NCBI GenBank assembly: GCA_965222065.1
Contig: OZ244933.1
Location: 1,054,001-1,118,000 of the forward strand
Direction: 5' to 3'
DNA length: 64,000 nucleotides
Source of the DNA: GM7GCV1 sp965222065
GTDB taxonomy: Bacteria > Pseudomonadota > Gammaproteobacteria > Pseudomonadales > GM7GCV1
Position numbers and translations under genes: made by a program. The notes beneath the pieces were generated by a model, which searched no databases, was not told the DNA's origin, and worked only from the letters and a program-made list of their open reading frames with translations. Shown piece after piece: positions 1 through 8,580 of this stretch. How positions within the stretch are numbered: the first letter of the stretch is position 1; each line of letters opens with the position of its first letter.

Positions 1-964
1 TTTCTCCAGTCACACTGCTGATCACATCCAGAGTCTGGAATCGCCCTGTCGCCGGCCAATTGTCCAGCTCGGATATCCTGTCTTCTTGCAGAATCAGGGA
101 ATAGAGGCGTGCCAGCAAACCATTGCGATCTTCCTGCTCGCCGGCACCGACCAGCTGAAGTTCACCTCCCCGGCCCACTACCCAGCCCGACCGATCACTT
201 ACGCCCAGTCGCATGCCTGAGGTAGCAAAGGTTTCAAGGCGAGTATTTAGCTCTTCAGACGCAAAGGTATAGTGTGAGGGTATTCCCCGCTCCAGACCGG
301 CAAACAGTTGCCCGTCCATCCCGGTATGACTGTCCAGATACCGAAGTCCCAGCCTGCCATCCAGCATTCCCGGCAATACCCTCAGTTCTATCTGGTATCC
401 ATTTGGCGCATCCCGCCAATAGGCCTGCATTCGATATTCGGATGCTGTCAGGGACCTGTCTGTTTGCCACTGGCCTCGCACGACACCGGGAGAGACAGGC
501 GACAGCGAGAGAACCTCATCTTCAGCAGACAGGATTTGTAACTGATCCCCGACGGAGACAGGAGTACTCCAGGCTGATGCTGGATCGGTAATATCAATAA
601 AAAAATAGAGCACCCCCGCATACCTTCCAGCCTGATAGGTTGCTGTGGATTCTGCACTGGGTGCGTTACTCATGGCAGCCGGCGCAACCGGCCAATTGCG
701 CCATTCATCAGCGTAGCCATCCAGGGTAGGTGCGGCGGGCAGTTCATGAAAATAAATAGAGGTGTTTGAGGACAGTTCGTCTGCACCACTGAACAAGCGG
801 TTTTCATCGGCCAGCATTAATGCCAAAGCCCGGGCGCTGGCGACCAGTTCCCGTTCATTGCCCTCCAGCATGACACGCTGCATTTCCTGTATGTACTGAC
901 AGCCCGCCCAGGGAATACTGAGCGCAAACAGACTGATAATAAGCAGTTGGTGCCGCAGTTTCAT
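1..964 (-). CDS. pdsS: Dedicated-sortase system sensor histidine kinase, N-terminal part (runs off window start)
   Basis: An open frame reads leftward from the ATG at 964 for 321 codons without a stop and leaves the window, so only the sensor half is visible. Residues 1-22 are hydrophobic and look like a signal anchor. Around residues 79-89 is a 'PTLDGYADEW' motif typical of CBM9-like folds, which is characteristic of the periplasmic part of proteobacterial dedicated-sortase kinases. The kinase core lies outside the window. The start is 6 bases after the response-regulator stop, so the two genes are one operon. The name rests mainly on the partner regulator, which is highly characteristic, and on this sensor domain. 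A generic histidine kinase is the alternative. Confidence 0.7.
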   Translation of the reverse strand, partial: MKLRHQLLIISLFALSIPWAGCQYIQEMQRVMLEGNERELVASARALALMLADENRLFSGADELSSNTSIYFHELPAAPTLDGYADEWRNWPVAPAAMSNAPSAESTATYQAGRYAGVLYFFIDITDPASAWSTPVSVGDQLQILSAEDEVLSLSPVSPGVVRGQWQTDRSLTASEYRMQAYWRDAPNGYQIELRVLPGMLDGRLGLRYLDSHTGMDGQLFAGLERGIPSHYTFASEELNTRLETFATSGMRLGVSDRSGWVVGRGGELQLVGAGEQEDRNGLLARLYSLILQEDRISELDNWPATGRFQTLDVISSVTGE

Positions 965-970
965 TTAGAT

Positions 971-1663
971 CTAATCCAAAACCCAGCGATAACCCATCCC
1001 GTAAGCGGTCTGTATCGAATCAAATTGAGGATCCAGCGCAAGAAATTTTTTGCGTATGCGCTTGATGTGGGAAGTAATGGTGTTGTCGTCCAGTACCACA
1101 TTGGCTGCATCCATTAATTGCTGGCGGCTTTTTACATGGCCCAGCTGCTTCACCAGGGCATGTACCATCCAGAGTTCAGTGACCGTTAGCTCTACCGGTT
1201 CGTTCTCCCAGCTTGCCTGCATTCGATCCATATTCAATTGCAGCTTGCCACGCGCGATCTGGTCATCGCTAGTGCTATTGTCCGTCATCGCCTGAACCCG
1301 TCGAAACAAGGCTACAATTCGTGCCAGCATTTGCTGCTGGCTGATGTCCTTGGTCAGATAATCGTCTGCCCCGAGGCGCAAGCCGGAAATCACATCAAAT
1401 TCATCGGCGCGTGCCGTCAGGAATATAATCGGTAACAAAGGGGCTTTGGCACGCAAGTCCCTACAGAGGTCAAAGCCACCTTCCACTTCGTCTCCGAGAC
1501 AAACATCAATGATGGCCAAATCGGGCATGCGTTGCTGGAAGGCCTCCCAGGCGGATTTTCGATCCAGGTAATGCGTGGCCGAATAACCCTGGCGACGCAA
1601 GGCATCCACATAATTGCGCGCAATCACCGGCTCATCTTCCACGATCGCGATCTGTCGATTCAT
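971..1663 (-). CDS. pdsR: Dedicated-sortase system response regulator (OmpR type)
   Basis: A 230-residue two-domain regulator. The receiver domain (about 1-125) has the acidic pocket 'EDE' at 9-11, the phospho-acceptor aspartate at 53 and a conserved lysine in 'DDYLTKD'. A winged-helix DNA-binding domain fills about 140-230. The stretch 'GDEVEGGFDLCRDLRA' followed by 'GLRLGADDYLTKDIS' is what I associate with the family that accompanies marine proteobacterial class GN sortases. It should relay the signal of the downstream kinase to a sortase and its single surface target. Neither of those is in the window, so they should lie to the left or elsewhere. Assignment to an OmpR-type regulator is secure; the sortase link is from family knowledge. 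Confidence 0.85.
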   Translation of the reverse strand: MNRQIAIVEDEPVIARNYVDALRRQGYSATHYLDRKSAWEAFQQRMPDLAIIDVCLGDEVEGGFDLCRDLRAKAPLLPIIFLTARADEFDVISGLRLGADDYLTKDISQQQMLARIVALFRRVQAMTDNSTSDDQIARGKLQLNMDRMQASWENEPVELTVTELWMVHALVKQLGHVKSRQQLMDAANVVLDDNTITSHIKRIRKKFLALDPQFDSIQTAYGMGYRWVLD

Positions 1664-1840
1664 CTTTCTCTCTGGCTAGTCAGAACAATTTGCGGACTAT
1701 TCTAGCCCAGTGATCCAGCCCATATGCCGAATTGCCACAATCTATCATTTTTCGTCCCGCGAATTGCCCCAAAGTCGCATCGTGAAAACCTGATTGGCTG
1801 GTTAACTGTCGCCAACGACTACAGACAGCGGAGCACTATC

Positions 1841-1984
1841 ATGATTTTTCGCAAACGACCCATTCCCCATCCCATGATTCTCGAAGACAGCTGGCCTGTG
1901 CGTCAGCGTCCCCCCATCTGGCGACGGGTAATAATTGTTTTGATCCTCGGGGGAGTCTGTTTCCTTGGGATCAGCCTGATTTAG
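1841..1984 (+). CDS. Small single-pass membrane protein, unknown function
   Basis: A 47-residue frame starting at the ATG at 1841 with GGAG about 9 bases upstream. A longer reading from 1724 has no better start. The N-terminal half is basic and proline-rich ('RKRPIPHP', 'RQRPPIWRR') and residues 28-47 form one hydrophobic helix, so a positive-inside membrane peptide is plausible. I do not recognise a family. It stands alone between the two-component genes and the glutaredoxin, and may be a chance frame. Confidence 0.35.
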   Translation: MIFRKRPIPHPMILEDSWPVRQRPPIWRRVIIVLILGGVCFLGISLI

Positions 1985-2021
1985 TCCAGGAGCTCAACAG
2001 TTTTCGTCAAGGAGGTATTAC

Positions 2022-2282
2022 TCAGGGACGAGTATCTTGAGAACTCCCCAACGTTGGCAAATAGGCCATCAACTCCATACAACCGCCAATATATTTATCG
2101 CCGTGCAGAATTTGCGGCACGGTTCGTACCGGTTTGCCCAAACGTTCCGCCAGGTCTTCCTTGGATATGCCTTCGCGGTAAATATCGATGTACTTGTATT
2201 CATACCCACCCTGCTCAAGTGCACGCTGGGCCATGTGACAGTAGCCGCAACCGGGACGGCCATATACGGTAAAACTCGTCAT
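2022..2282 (-). CDS. Glutaredoxin (dithiol, CGYC)
   Basis: An 86-residue thioredoxin-fold protein that would reduce disulfides and glutathione mixed disulfides in the cytoplasm. The active site C12-G-Y-C15, the cis-proline loop 'RTVPQI' and the glutathione-binding 'IGGCMEL' are all present at the expected spacing for GrxC-like dithiol glutaredoxins. Length is normal. It is transcribed leftward on its own; no linked partner is evident. Confidence 0.93.
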   Translation of the reverse strand: MTSFTVYGRPGCGYCHMAQRALEQGGYEYKYIDIYREGISKEDLAERLGKPVRTVPQILHGDKYIGGCMELMAYLPTLGSSQDTRP

Positions 2283-2471
2283 GGATTAAAAACTGATCTT
2301 TATTTGTTTGCCTGATTATTCTTTAGCGGCGGATTGATAAACCCCGAACCACTGTACAGAAACTCCCAACCATTCGCGTCTGGAAAAAAGATTGCAATTG
2401 CATAGACATAGAGGGTTAGCTGATCAAAGTGAGTGGTTTATACTCGCGACTTACTCCAAGGATTTGCCCTG

Positions 2472-2585
2472 ATGCGTGCACTCACTTTGATTTGCCTTCT
2501 CAGTCTGCTTTTTGGCCTGGTCGCCTGCGGCCAGAAAGGGCCATTGTACATGCCGGAAAAGCCGGAAACACCCGAGCAGCAATAG
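2472..2585 (+). CDS. lptM: LptM (YifL) small lipoprotein
   Basis: A 37-residue lipoprotein. The signal peptide ends in the lipobox 'LVAC' with the lipidated cysteine at residue 19, followed by the family hallmark 'GQKGPLY'. LptM assists assembly of the LptD/LptE lipopolysaccharide translocon in the outer membrane. It lies 61 bases upstream of lysA, the conserved position in gammaproteobacteria, and is probably cotranscribed with it. Confidence 0.88.
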   Translation: MRALTLICLLSLLFGLVACGQKGPLYMPEKPETPEQQ

Positions 2586-2646
2586 GAAGCCAGTCGTAAC
2601 CACAATGCATTAGTTGCAGCCGTTTATAACAAATTTATCACCAGTC

Positions 2647-3903
2647 ATGAGCAACCATTTTGAATATCGCGAGGGGAGGCTTTTTGCCGAAGACGTAAGT
2701 GTCTCCGATCTCGCCAATCGCTACGGGACCCCTCTTTACATCTACAGTGTTGCCACACTGAGGCAGCACCTGCGCGCCTGGCAAGAACCGTTGGGCGACC
2801 GCGGCATGATTTGCTACGCCGTAAAAGCCAATTCAAACCTGGGCGTATTAAGTCTTGTCGCTTCCATGGGCGGCGGTTTCGATATCGTCTCCGGTGGCGA
2901 ATTACATCGCGTACTCATGGCAGGCGGCGATCCTACCAAAGTCGTCTTTTCCGGTGTTGGCAAAACAGCTGCCGAAATGAAAATGGCGCTGAATGCCGGC
3001 ATCCACTGTTTCAATGTGGAGTCGGAATCGGAGCTGGAATTGCTCAACCGTGTTGCGGGTGAATTGCGGACCCGGGCTCCTGTTTCGATTCGAGTGAACC
3101 CGGATGTGGATGCCAAAACCCACCCTTATATTTCCACAGGGCTCAGCGAAAACAAATTTGGTGTGGATATCAACCTGGCGCCAGCTGTTTATGCGCGCGC
3201 TGCGGAGCTGCCAAACATTAAAGTCGTTGGCGTGGATTGCCATATTGGCTCCCAGTTAACCGAACTGTCGCCATACTGGGACGCGCTTGATCGTGTACTA
3301 AAACTGGTAGATAGCCTGGAAAGCCAGGGAATCGGGCTGGCGCATATCGACCTGGGTGGAGGTCTGGGTGTGACCTATAAAGACGAAGTTCCACCTCATC
3401 CGAGCGAACTCTATCAAGGCCTGTTTGAGCGGCTGGGCAATCGACCGCAACAATTGATTTTTGAACCCGGACGATCCATTGCCGCTAATGCCGGTGTTCT
3501 GGTTACCCGTGTACTGGTCACCAAGGAGACCCCGGCGAAAAATTTCGCCGTGGTCGACGCCGCTATGAACGATATGCTCAGGCCTGCACTCTATCAGTCA
3601 TGGATGAACATCGAGCCCGTTGAGCAACCCTCAGCAGAAGTAAAAACCTGGGAAGTCGTTGGCCCTATTTGTGAAAGTGCCGATTTTTTGGGTAAGCAAC
3701 GCGAATTCGCATTGGCCGAAGGTGATTTGCTGTGCCTGTTTTCCGCAGGGGCGTACGGCTTCAGCATGAGCTCAAATTACAACAGCCGGCCACGCGCGGC
3801 TGAAATCATGGTGAGCGGTGACCAGTCGCAGCTTACCCGTGAGCGGGAATCACTCGACGACCTGATTGTGGGCGAGCATCGCTTTCGCCTGCAGGGGAGC
3901 TAG
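2647..3903 (+). CDS. lysA: Diaminopimelate decarboxylase
   Basis: A 418-residue PLP enzyme catalysing the last step of lysine synthesis, meso-diaminopimelate to L-lysine plus CO2. The PLP lysine is K60 in 'YAVKANSN'; 'HIGSQ', the glycine-rich 'DLGGGLG' phosphate loop and the 'CESADFLG' active-site cysteine motif are all present. I start at the ATG at 2647 ('MSNHFEYREG'), because the frame extension from 2614 adds residues not found in the family. It heads a lysA-dapF-DUF484-xerC block with 4 bases to dapF, so lysine and peptidoglycan precursor genes are co-expressed. Confidence 0.96.
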   Translation: MSNHFEYREGRLFAEDVSVSDLANRYGTPLYIYSVATLRQHLRAWQEPLGDRGMICYAVKANSNLGVLSLVASMGGGFDIVSGGELHRVLMAGGDPTKVVFSGVGKTAAEMKMALNAGIHCFNVESESELELLNRVAGELRTRAPVSIRVNPDVDAKTHPYISTGLSENKFGVDINLAPAVYARAAELPNIKVVGVDCHIGSQLTELSPYWDALDRVLKLVDSLESQGIGLAHIDLGGGLGVTYKDEVPPHPSELYQGLFERLGNRPQQLIFEPGRSIAANAGVLVTRVLVTKETPAKNFAVVDAAMNDMLRPALYQSWMNIEPVEQPSAEVKTWEVVGPICESADFLGKQREFALAEGDLLCLFSAGAYGFSMSSNYNSRPRAAEIMVSGDQSQLTRERESLDDLIVGEHRFRLQGS

Positions 3904-3907
3904 TTGA

Positions 3908-4738
3908 ATGTGGCTTAAATTCAACAAAATGCATGGACTGGGCAATGACTTTATCGTCATCGACTCCGTTACCAGCAAAATCAAACTGAGTCCGGCACAA
4001 ATCCGGAAGTTGGCCGATCGGCATTTTGGCATTGGGTTTGATCAATTGCTGATTATTGACGCGCCATCCAGTCCGGACGTTGATTTCAATTACCGCATTT
4101 TTAACAGCGACGGTTCCGAGGTTGAACAATGTGGCAATGGTGCGCGCTGCTTTGCCAAGTACGTTCATGACCGCAAGCTTAGTGCCCGAAACCCCATTCG
4201 GGTACAAACACTGAGCGGCCGTTATGAAATCGGCATCAATGACGATAACACCTACTCTGTCGATATGGGTGTTCCCGGGTTTACGCCATCACAGATTCCT
4301 TTCACCGCGGAAAGCGAACAGCCCACCTATACGCTGGAAGCTGATGGGCAATCACTGGAACTGTCTGTTTTGTCCATGGGCAATCCGCACGCTGTGCTTG
4401 TCATTGAGGACACGGAAACCGCACCTGTGAATTCGCTCGGGCCGATACTGGAATCCCACCCATCGTTTCCCAACAGGGCAAACATCGGTTTTATGCAAAT
4501 ACTGGGGCGCGATGAAATTAATCTGCGGGTCTACGAACGCGGTGCCGGAGAAACCCTGGCCTGCGGTTCGGGCGCCTGTGCCGCCGTTGTTGCGGGAATA
4601 CGTCTGGGCAAGCTGGACAATGAAGTTAACGTCAATCTGCCAGGTGGCAGTCTTAAAATATACTGGCCGGGCGAAGGACAATCTGTCATTCTATCCGGGC
4701 CGGCCAAAACGGTGTTCCACGGCCAGGTAAGGATATGA
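3908..4738 (+). CDS. dapF: Diaminopimelate epimerase
   Basis: A 276-residue cofactor-independent epimerase interconverting LL- and meso-diaminopimelate, supplying both lysine and peptidoglycan. The two catalytic cysteines sit in 'CGNGARC' (C75) and 'ACGSGAC' (near 219), as expected for the two-cysteine racemase fold. Full length. The stop overlaps the next start in an ATGA, indicating translational coupling to the DUF484 gene. Confidence 0.97.
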   Translation: MWLKFNKMHGLGNDFIVIDSVTSKIKLSPAQIRKLADRHFGIGFDQLLIIDAPSSPDVDFNYRIFNSDGSEVEQCGNGARCFAKYVHDRKLSARNPIRVQTLSGRYEIGINDDNTYSVDMGVPGFTPSQIPFTAESEQPTYTLEADGQSLELSVLSMGNPHAVLVIEDTETAPVNSLGPILESHPSFPNRANIGFMQILGRDEINLRVYERGAGETLACGSGACAAVVAGIRLGKLDNEVNVNLPGGSLKIYWPGEGQSVILSGPAKTVFHGQVRI

Positions 4739-5427
4739 GCGAGAAACAAGAAAAACTCAGAAGCTCCGATGAACAACCATTGATCGGGGCAGATCAGGTA
4801 ATCGGCTATTTGAAGGAGAATCCCGACTTCTTCAAAACCCACCCGAATCTAATCTCCGATCTCAACTTTGCTCATGAGACGGGAGACGCAGTTTCCATCA
4901 TTCAAAAGCAGGTTGAGCAACTGCGCAGCCATCATGACACCATGCGCAAGCGCCTGGCTGATTTGGCAACCCATTCAAAAAACAATGAAGCGCTGCTTAA
5001 GCGCATTCAGGCACTAAGCGTTGCCACAGCCGCCGCCCCGACACCCAAGGCGATTCTGGAAGCACTTACCAAGACCATCATCTCCGAATTCAAGCTCGAT
5101 GCCGTCTACCTTGTTGTTGAACATAGCAATTGGCCGATGAATGGCAGCAATGTTATTCCCCTCAGCCCGGAAGAACTGGGCAAATTGCGCAATGCCGTCT
5201 ACAACCTGGGTGTGTTTGTCGGCCGTCCACCGGAAAAACTGAAAGCAATAATTTTCAAAAAAGAGGAGGAAAAAGCGGCCTCCATCGCCATGGTTCGGTT
5301 CAAGTACAAAAACGTCGACACTTACCTGATCATCGGCAGCAAGGACAAGGACCACTTCACCAATGATATGGGTACCGACTTTATAGCCTACATTGGCGAC
5401 TACCTGCAGGCGTTACTGAGTCACTAG
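4735..5427 (+). CDS. DUF484 family protein
   Basis: A 230-residue soluble protein. An N-terminal 'VIGYLKENPDFF' segment and a short coiled coil (about 55-90) precede a GAF-like domain (about 95-228); this is the DUF484 arrangement. Its biochemical role is unknown, but it is conserved between dapF and xerC in gammaproteobacteria, as here. Overlaps dapF by 4 bases. Confidence 0.9.
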   Translation: MSEKQEKLRSSDEQPLIGADQVIGYLKENPDFFKTHPNLISDLNFAHETGDAVSIIQKQVEQLRSHHDTMRKRLADLATHSKNNEALLKRIQALSVATAAAPTPKAILEALTKTIISEFKLDAVYLVVEHSNWPMNGSNVIPLSPEELGKLRNAVYNLGVFVGRPPEKLKAIIFKKEEEKAASIAMVRFKYKNVDTYLIIGSKDKDHFTNDMGTDFIAYIGDYLQALLSH

Positions 5428-5451
5428 ACTACTTTTCAGGAAAACATACCG

Positions 5452-6363
5452 GTGAAAATCGAAGATGCCATCGATCAGTTTCTTCACCACTTGCGCACCG
5501 AGCGCCAGCTCTCACATCACACGGTAGATAACTACGCTCGCGACCTGAACAAGCTGGCACTGGCTGTGGGTTCTGAAGCAACACCGAATGAAATAGACAA
5601 TCTGGGAATGCGCCACGCCATGGCCAATCTTCACAGGCAAGGGCTCGGCGGCAAAAGCATCCAGCGCTGGCTTTCAGCCACGCGTTCATTTTTTCGGTTC
5701 TGTATTCGCCAGCACTGGTGCAAACTGAATCCGGCCGAGGGTTTACACGCACCCAAATCACCCAGGGCACTCCCAAAAACAATGGATGTGGATGAAATTT
5801 CCCGCCTGCTGGACATTCGGCGCGATGACTGGATTGGTATTCGCGATCAGGCGATTCTGGAGCTGATGTATTCATCGGGGCTGAGGATCAGTGAATTATG
5901 CTCACTGGACATCTTTGATCTGGATATGAGCGACGCCAGCCTGAGGGTAACGGGCAAGGGCAAAAAAACCCGCGAACTCCCCATAGGCAAACAAGCCAAG
6001 AAAGCCGTACAGCTCTGGCTCAAAATCAGGGAAGAGCGTGCCAGGGAAAACTCAGGGCAAGCACTCTTTCTGGGATCGCGTGGTGCACGCATTACTCCCC
6101 GGGCGATCCAGAAACAACTTGCCGACTACGGCATTAGCCAGGGGGTCGACAGCCGTGTGACACCACATATGCTGCGTCATTCGTTCGCCAGCCATATCCT
6201 TGAGTCCAGTGGTGATTTGCGCGCTGTCCAGGAACTTCTTGGCCATGCCAACATCTCAACTACACAGATATACACACACCTGGACTATCAGCATCTGGCC
6301 AGGGTATATGACAAGGCCCACCCGCGCTCTTCCAGGAAACCGCCCAAAGAAGATGATTCATAA
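5452..6363 (+). CDS. xerC: Tyrosine recombinase XerC
   Basis: A 303-residue site-specific recombinase that, with XerD, resolves chromosome dimers at dif. It has an N-terminal SAM-like core-binding domain (about 1-90) and a catalytic domain with Arg in 'SSGLRISEL', His-Arg in 'HMLRHSF', His in 'LGHANI' and the nucleophilic Tyr in 'QIYTHLD'. The start is a GTG at 5452. The position after dapF-DUF484 favours XerC over XerD. Confidence 0.96.
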   Translation: MKIEDAIDQFLHHLRTERQLSHHTVDNYARDLNKLALAVGSEATPNEIDNLGMRHAMANLHRQGLGGKSIQRWLSATRSFFRFCIRQHWCKLNPAEGLHAPKSPRALPKTMDVDEISRLLDIRRDDWIGIRDQAILELMYSSGLRISELCSLDIFDLDMSDASLRVTGKGKKTRELPIGKQAKKAVQLWLKIREERARENSGQALFLGSRGARITPRAIQKQLADYGISQGVDSRVTPHMLRHSFASHILESSGDLRAVQELLGHANISTTQIYTHLDYQHLARVYDKAHPRSSRKPPKEDDS

Positions 6364-6374
6364 GGATCCAACGC

Positions 6375-7100
6375 ATGCCAAACACCAAGTGCCTTTTTTC
6401 CGTTTTTTTATTTTTTACACTGGCTGGTTGCGGAGGGTCTGCCGATGCACAACCGTCCCATATGCCCCAGATCAGTGTTTCCGGCAATGCCGAGATTTCG
6501 GCCGAACCGGATGAGGCGACAATTAATCTGATGCTGCAAACCCAGTCCGCCAATAGCGCCGACGCCAAGGCGGAAAGTGATCGGCGACTGAATGCTTTTT
6601 TCGACGACCTGGAAGAGCTGGGAATCGATGAAGAACAAATCAGGGCCGCCAATCTCAACATTTCTGCGCAGTACGACTATCAAAATCGCCAGCAGCGTTT
6701 TATCGGCTTTATGGCCACTCGCAACATCAGTGTCGATATATCCGATCTGGAAATGCTACATCCGGTTCTGGACACGGCGATCAGTCACCGGGTTGATGGC
6801 ATACAGGGCATTACCTATCGCTCTTCCCGTGAAGAAGAACTGAAATCACAGGCACGAGCAGCCGCGATTGAAGATTCCCAACAGAAGGCCGAGAAACTGG
6901 CCGAAGCCTATGGTGCCCGGCTGGGCCCCGTTTATAACATCAGCTATCACCAGGGTCAGATCGAACGGCCTGCCTTTGCCATGGCCAGTGATATGGCGGT
7001 TCGTTCTTTTTCGGCAGAAAGCAGTGGCGGGCGTTTTATCCCCGGCGACATCCATTTCACTGACAGCATCCAGGTGGTCTTCGATCTGATCACCCAATAA
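6375..7100 (+). CDS. SIMPL-domain (DUF541) lipoprotein
   Basis: A 241-residue predicted lipoprotein with lipobox 'LAGC' at about 16-19. The rest matches the SIMPL/DUF541 periplasmic fold: the opening 'ISVSGNAEISAEPDEATINL', a central 'GFMATRNISVDISDLE', and a final 'FTDSIQVVFDL'. The function of the family is not established; oxidative-stress and outer-membrane roles have been proposed. It follows xerC by 11 bases and is probably at the end of that operon. Confidence 0.88.
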   Translation: MPNTKCLFSVFLFFTLAGCGGSADAQPSHMPQISVSGNAEISAEPDEATINLMLQTQSANSADAKAESDRRLNAFFDDLEELGIDEEQIRAANLNISAQYDYQNRQQRFIGFMATRNISVDISDLEMLHPVLDTAISHRVDGIQGITYRSSREEELKSQARAAAIEDSQQKAEKLAEAYGARLGPVYNISYHQGQIERPAFAMASDMAVRSFSAESSGGRFIPGDIHFTDSIQVVFDLITQ

Positions 7101-7104
7101 CTGT

Positions 7105-7133
7105 AAAGTCATTCCCGCGAAGGCGGGAATCTA
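7105..7133. repeat. Short GC-rich hairpin repeat (REP-like)
   Basis: The core at 7111-7130 is a 9-bp inverted repeat, ATTCCCGCG / GGCGGGAAT with a near-minimal loop, immediately after the SIMPL gene. This 'attcccgcgaaggcgggaat' type is widespread as a dispersed intergenic repeat in proteobacteria. It may also act as a terminator or mRNA stabiliser, but no T-run follows. Confidence 0.7.
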
Positions 7134-7142
7134 TACCAAAAA

Positions 7143-7178
7143 AATGGGGTCAGAGTAAAATTTTACTCTGACCCCATT
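7143..7178. repeat. Perfect 36-base palindrome, 'GGGGTCAGAGTAAA' family
   Basis: Each half reads TGGGGTCAGAGTAAAA and its exact complement, giving an 18-bp perfect stem with no loop. A second copy with a G:T mismatch lies at 53203-53234. This sequence type is a known dispersed repeat in marine and environmental gammaproteobacteria, often associated with IS200-like REP transposases, though none is in the window. It lies between convergent genes. Confidence 0.8.
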
Positions 7179-7207
7179 GTTTGCCCCATTGTTTGCCCCA
7201 TTGTTTG
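7172..7207. repeat. Three exact copies of a 12-base tandem repeat
   Basis: The unit CCCCATTGTTTG occurs three times head to tail and starts inside the right arm of the palindrome, so the array seems to have grown from the palindrome's edge by slippage or repeated end-joining. It is non-coding and ends 16 bases beyond the ilvE stop. Confidence 0.85.
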
Positions 7208-7223
7208 TACTGCTAGTTTTAGT

Positions 7224-8330
7224 CTAGCCGGCGACGGTGGAAAGCTTTGCCCGTTGCGAAGGATAGTATTTGCCGTCCACTTCAACTGTCCAGCCAAAAG
7301 GATCTTCTTCCCTTCGTTCCTGAATCGCCAGAAGGGATTCGCGCAGACTGGCCGCCAACTGATCAATTTCCTGCGGTTCGTAGGGTGTATCGTCCGCATC
7401 GGCAATCACGCTTACGGGCGAAATGATGGCCGCGGTTCCACAGGCAAAGACTTCTTTAACCTTGCCGGATTTCAGACCCTCAAGTACTTCCGCAATTTCT
7501 ATATCGCGCTCAACGACATTGATGCCCTTGTGCTTCGCCAACTCAACAATAGAGCCACGTGTTACCCCGGCCAGGAAAGATCCGGTTAGACGCGGTGTAT
7601 GTAACTCATCCTCTATCAGGAAGAAAAGATTCATGCCCGACAGCTCTTCAATGTATTTCATGTGAACCGGGTCAAGCCAGAGCGACTGGTCGTAACCTCG
7701 TGCCTGGACAGTTCGCGCCGATTTCAGGGCCGCGGCGTAATTGCCGCCAGTTTTGGCAGCACCGGTGCCACCGCGCGCTGCGCGGCAGGCCTCACGCTCA
7801 ATCTGTACCCGCATATGGCCAGCATGGTAGATAGCCGACGGGCTGGCAATCACCATAAAGGTAAAGGTATCGGATACTCCCATACCCAGGTTGGCCTTGG
7901 TGCCAATCAACAGGGGTCGAAGATACAGTGACTCTCCCGATCGCTCCGGGATAAATTCTTCGCTGTACGCTGTGATCAGACCGATACCATCCATGTACAC
8001 ATCTTCTGGGATATTTATCATGCACATGCGATCGGCCGAACGATTCATTCGCTTGAGATTCTCCAGCGGCCGAAAGAAATTGGCATGAGGCTGGCCGACT
8101 TTATAGGCCTTTAAGCCCTCAAATACTTCCTGGGCGTAATGCAAAACCTTGCTGGCCGGATCGAGCTCGATCTTGCCATAGCGCATAAGTTCGCCCGGCT
8201 GCCACTTGCCATTGGCGTAGTCAGCCCGATACATAATCGGGGCCTTTACTTCGCCAAAGCCAAGATTTTCGGGAAGCACAAAATCTTGTACTGAAGGCAA
8301 AACATCGGGATGGATTTTGTAATCACCCAT
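7224..8330 (-). CDS. ilvE: Branched-chain amino acid aminotransferase
   Basis: A 368-residue fold-type IV PLP enzyme for the last step of leucine, isoleucine and valine synthesis (and first of their breakdown). The PLP lysine is in 'GTGAAKTGGNYA'; 'EVFEGLKAY', 'LYLRPLLIG' and 'ACGTAAIISPV' are typical of the longer, eukaryote-like BCAT subgroup. Full length. It is divergent from the aminotransferase gene at 8581, and the roughly 250 bases between them should hold both promoters. Confidence 0.95.
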   Translation of the reverse strand: MGDYKIHPDVLPSVQDFVLPENLGFGEVKAPIMYRADYANGKWQPGELMRYGKIELDPASKVLHYAQEVFEGLKAYKVGQPHANFFRPLENLKRMNRSADRMCMINIPEDVYMDGIGLITAYSEEFIPERSGESLYLRPLLIGTKANLGMGVSDTFTFMVIASPSAIYHAGHMRVQIEREACRAARGGTGAAKTGGNYAAALKSARTVQARGYDQSLWLDPVHMKYIEELSGMNLFFLIEDELHTPRLTGSFLAGVTRGSIVELAKHKGINVVERDIEIAEVLEGLKSGKVKEVFACGTAAIISPVSVIADADDTPYEPQEIDQLAASLRESLLAIQERREEDPFGWTVEVDGKYYPSQRAKLSTVAG

Positions 8331-8580
8331 GAAGCAGATCCTGCAATTTCATTACCAAAAAAGGGTTGCCGATTATAGGGGAGCGTCCGCGCTTTGCCCA
8401 TCCCCCCAACTGCAATCCCGTGCTCGTAACCCTCTGACAGCATTGGGATTTGGGCAGAGCTCAAATGTTGCCCTGCACAATAAATCACCTATAATGCCCG
8501 GCCGACCTGAATTGTCGGACAGCGGCATCAACAGATGCCGGTCACATAGTTTCATAAACCTGTTTAACTGCACCATTTAT

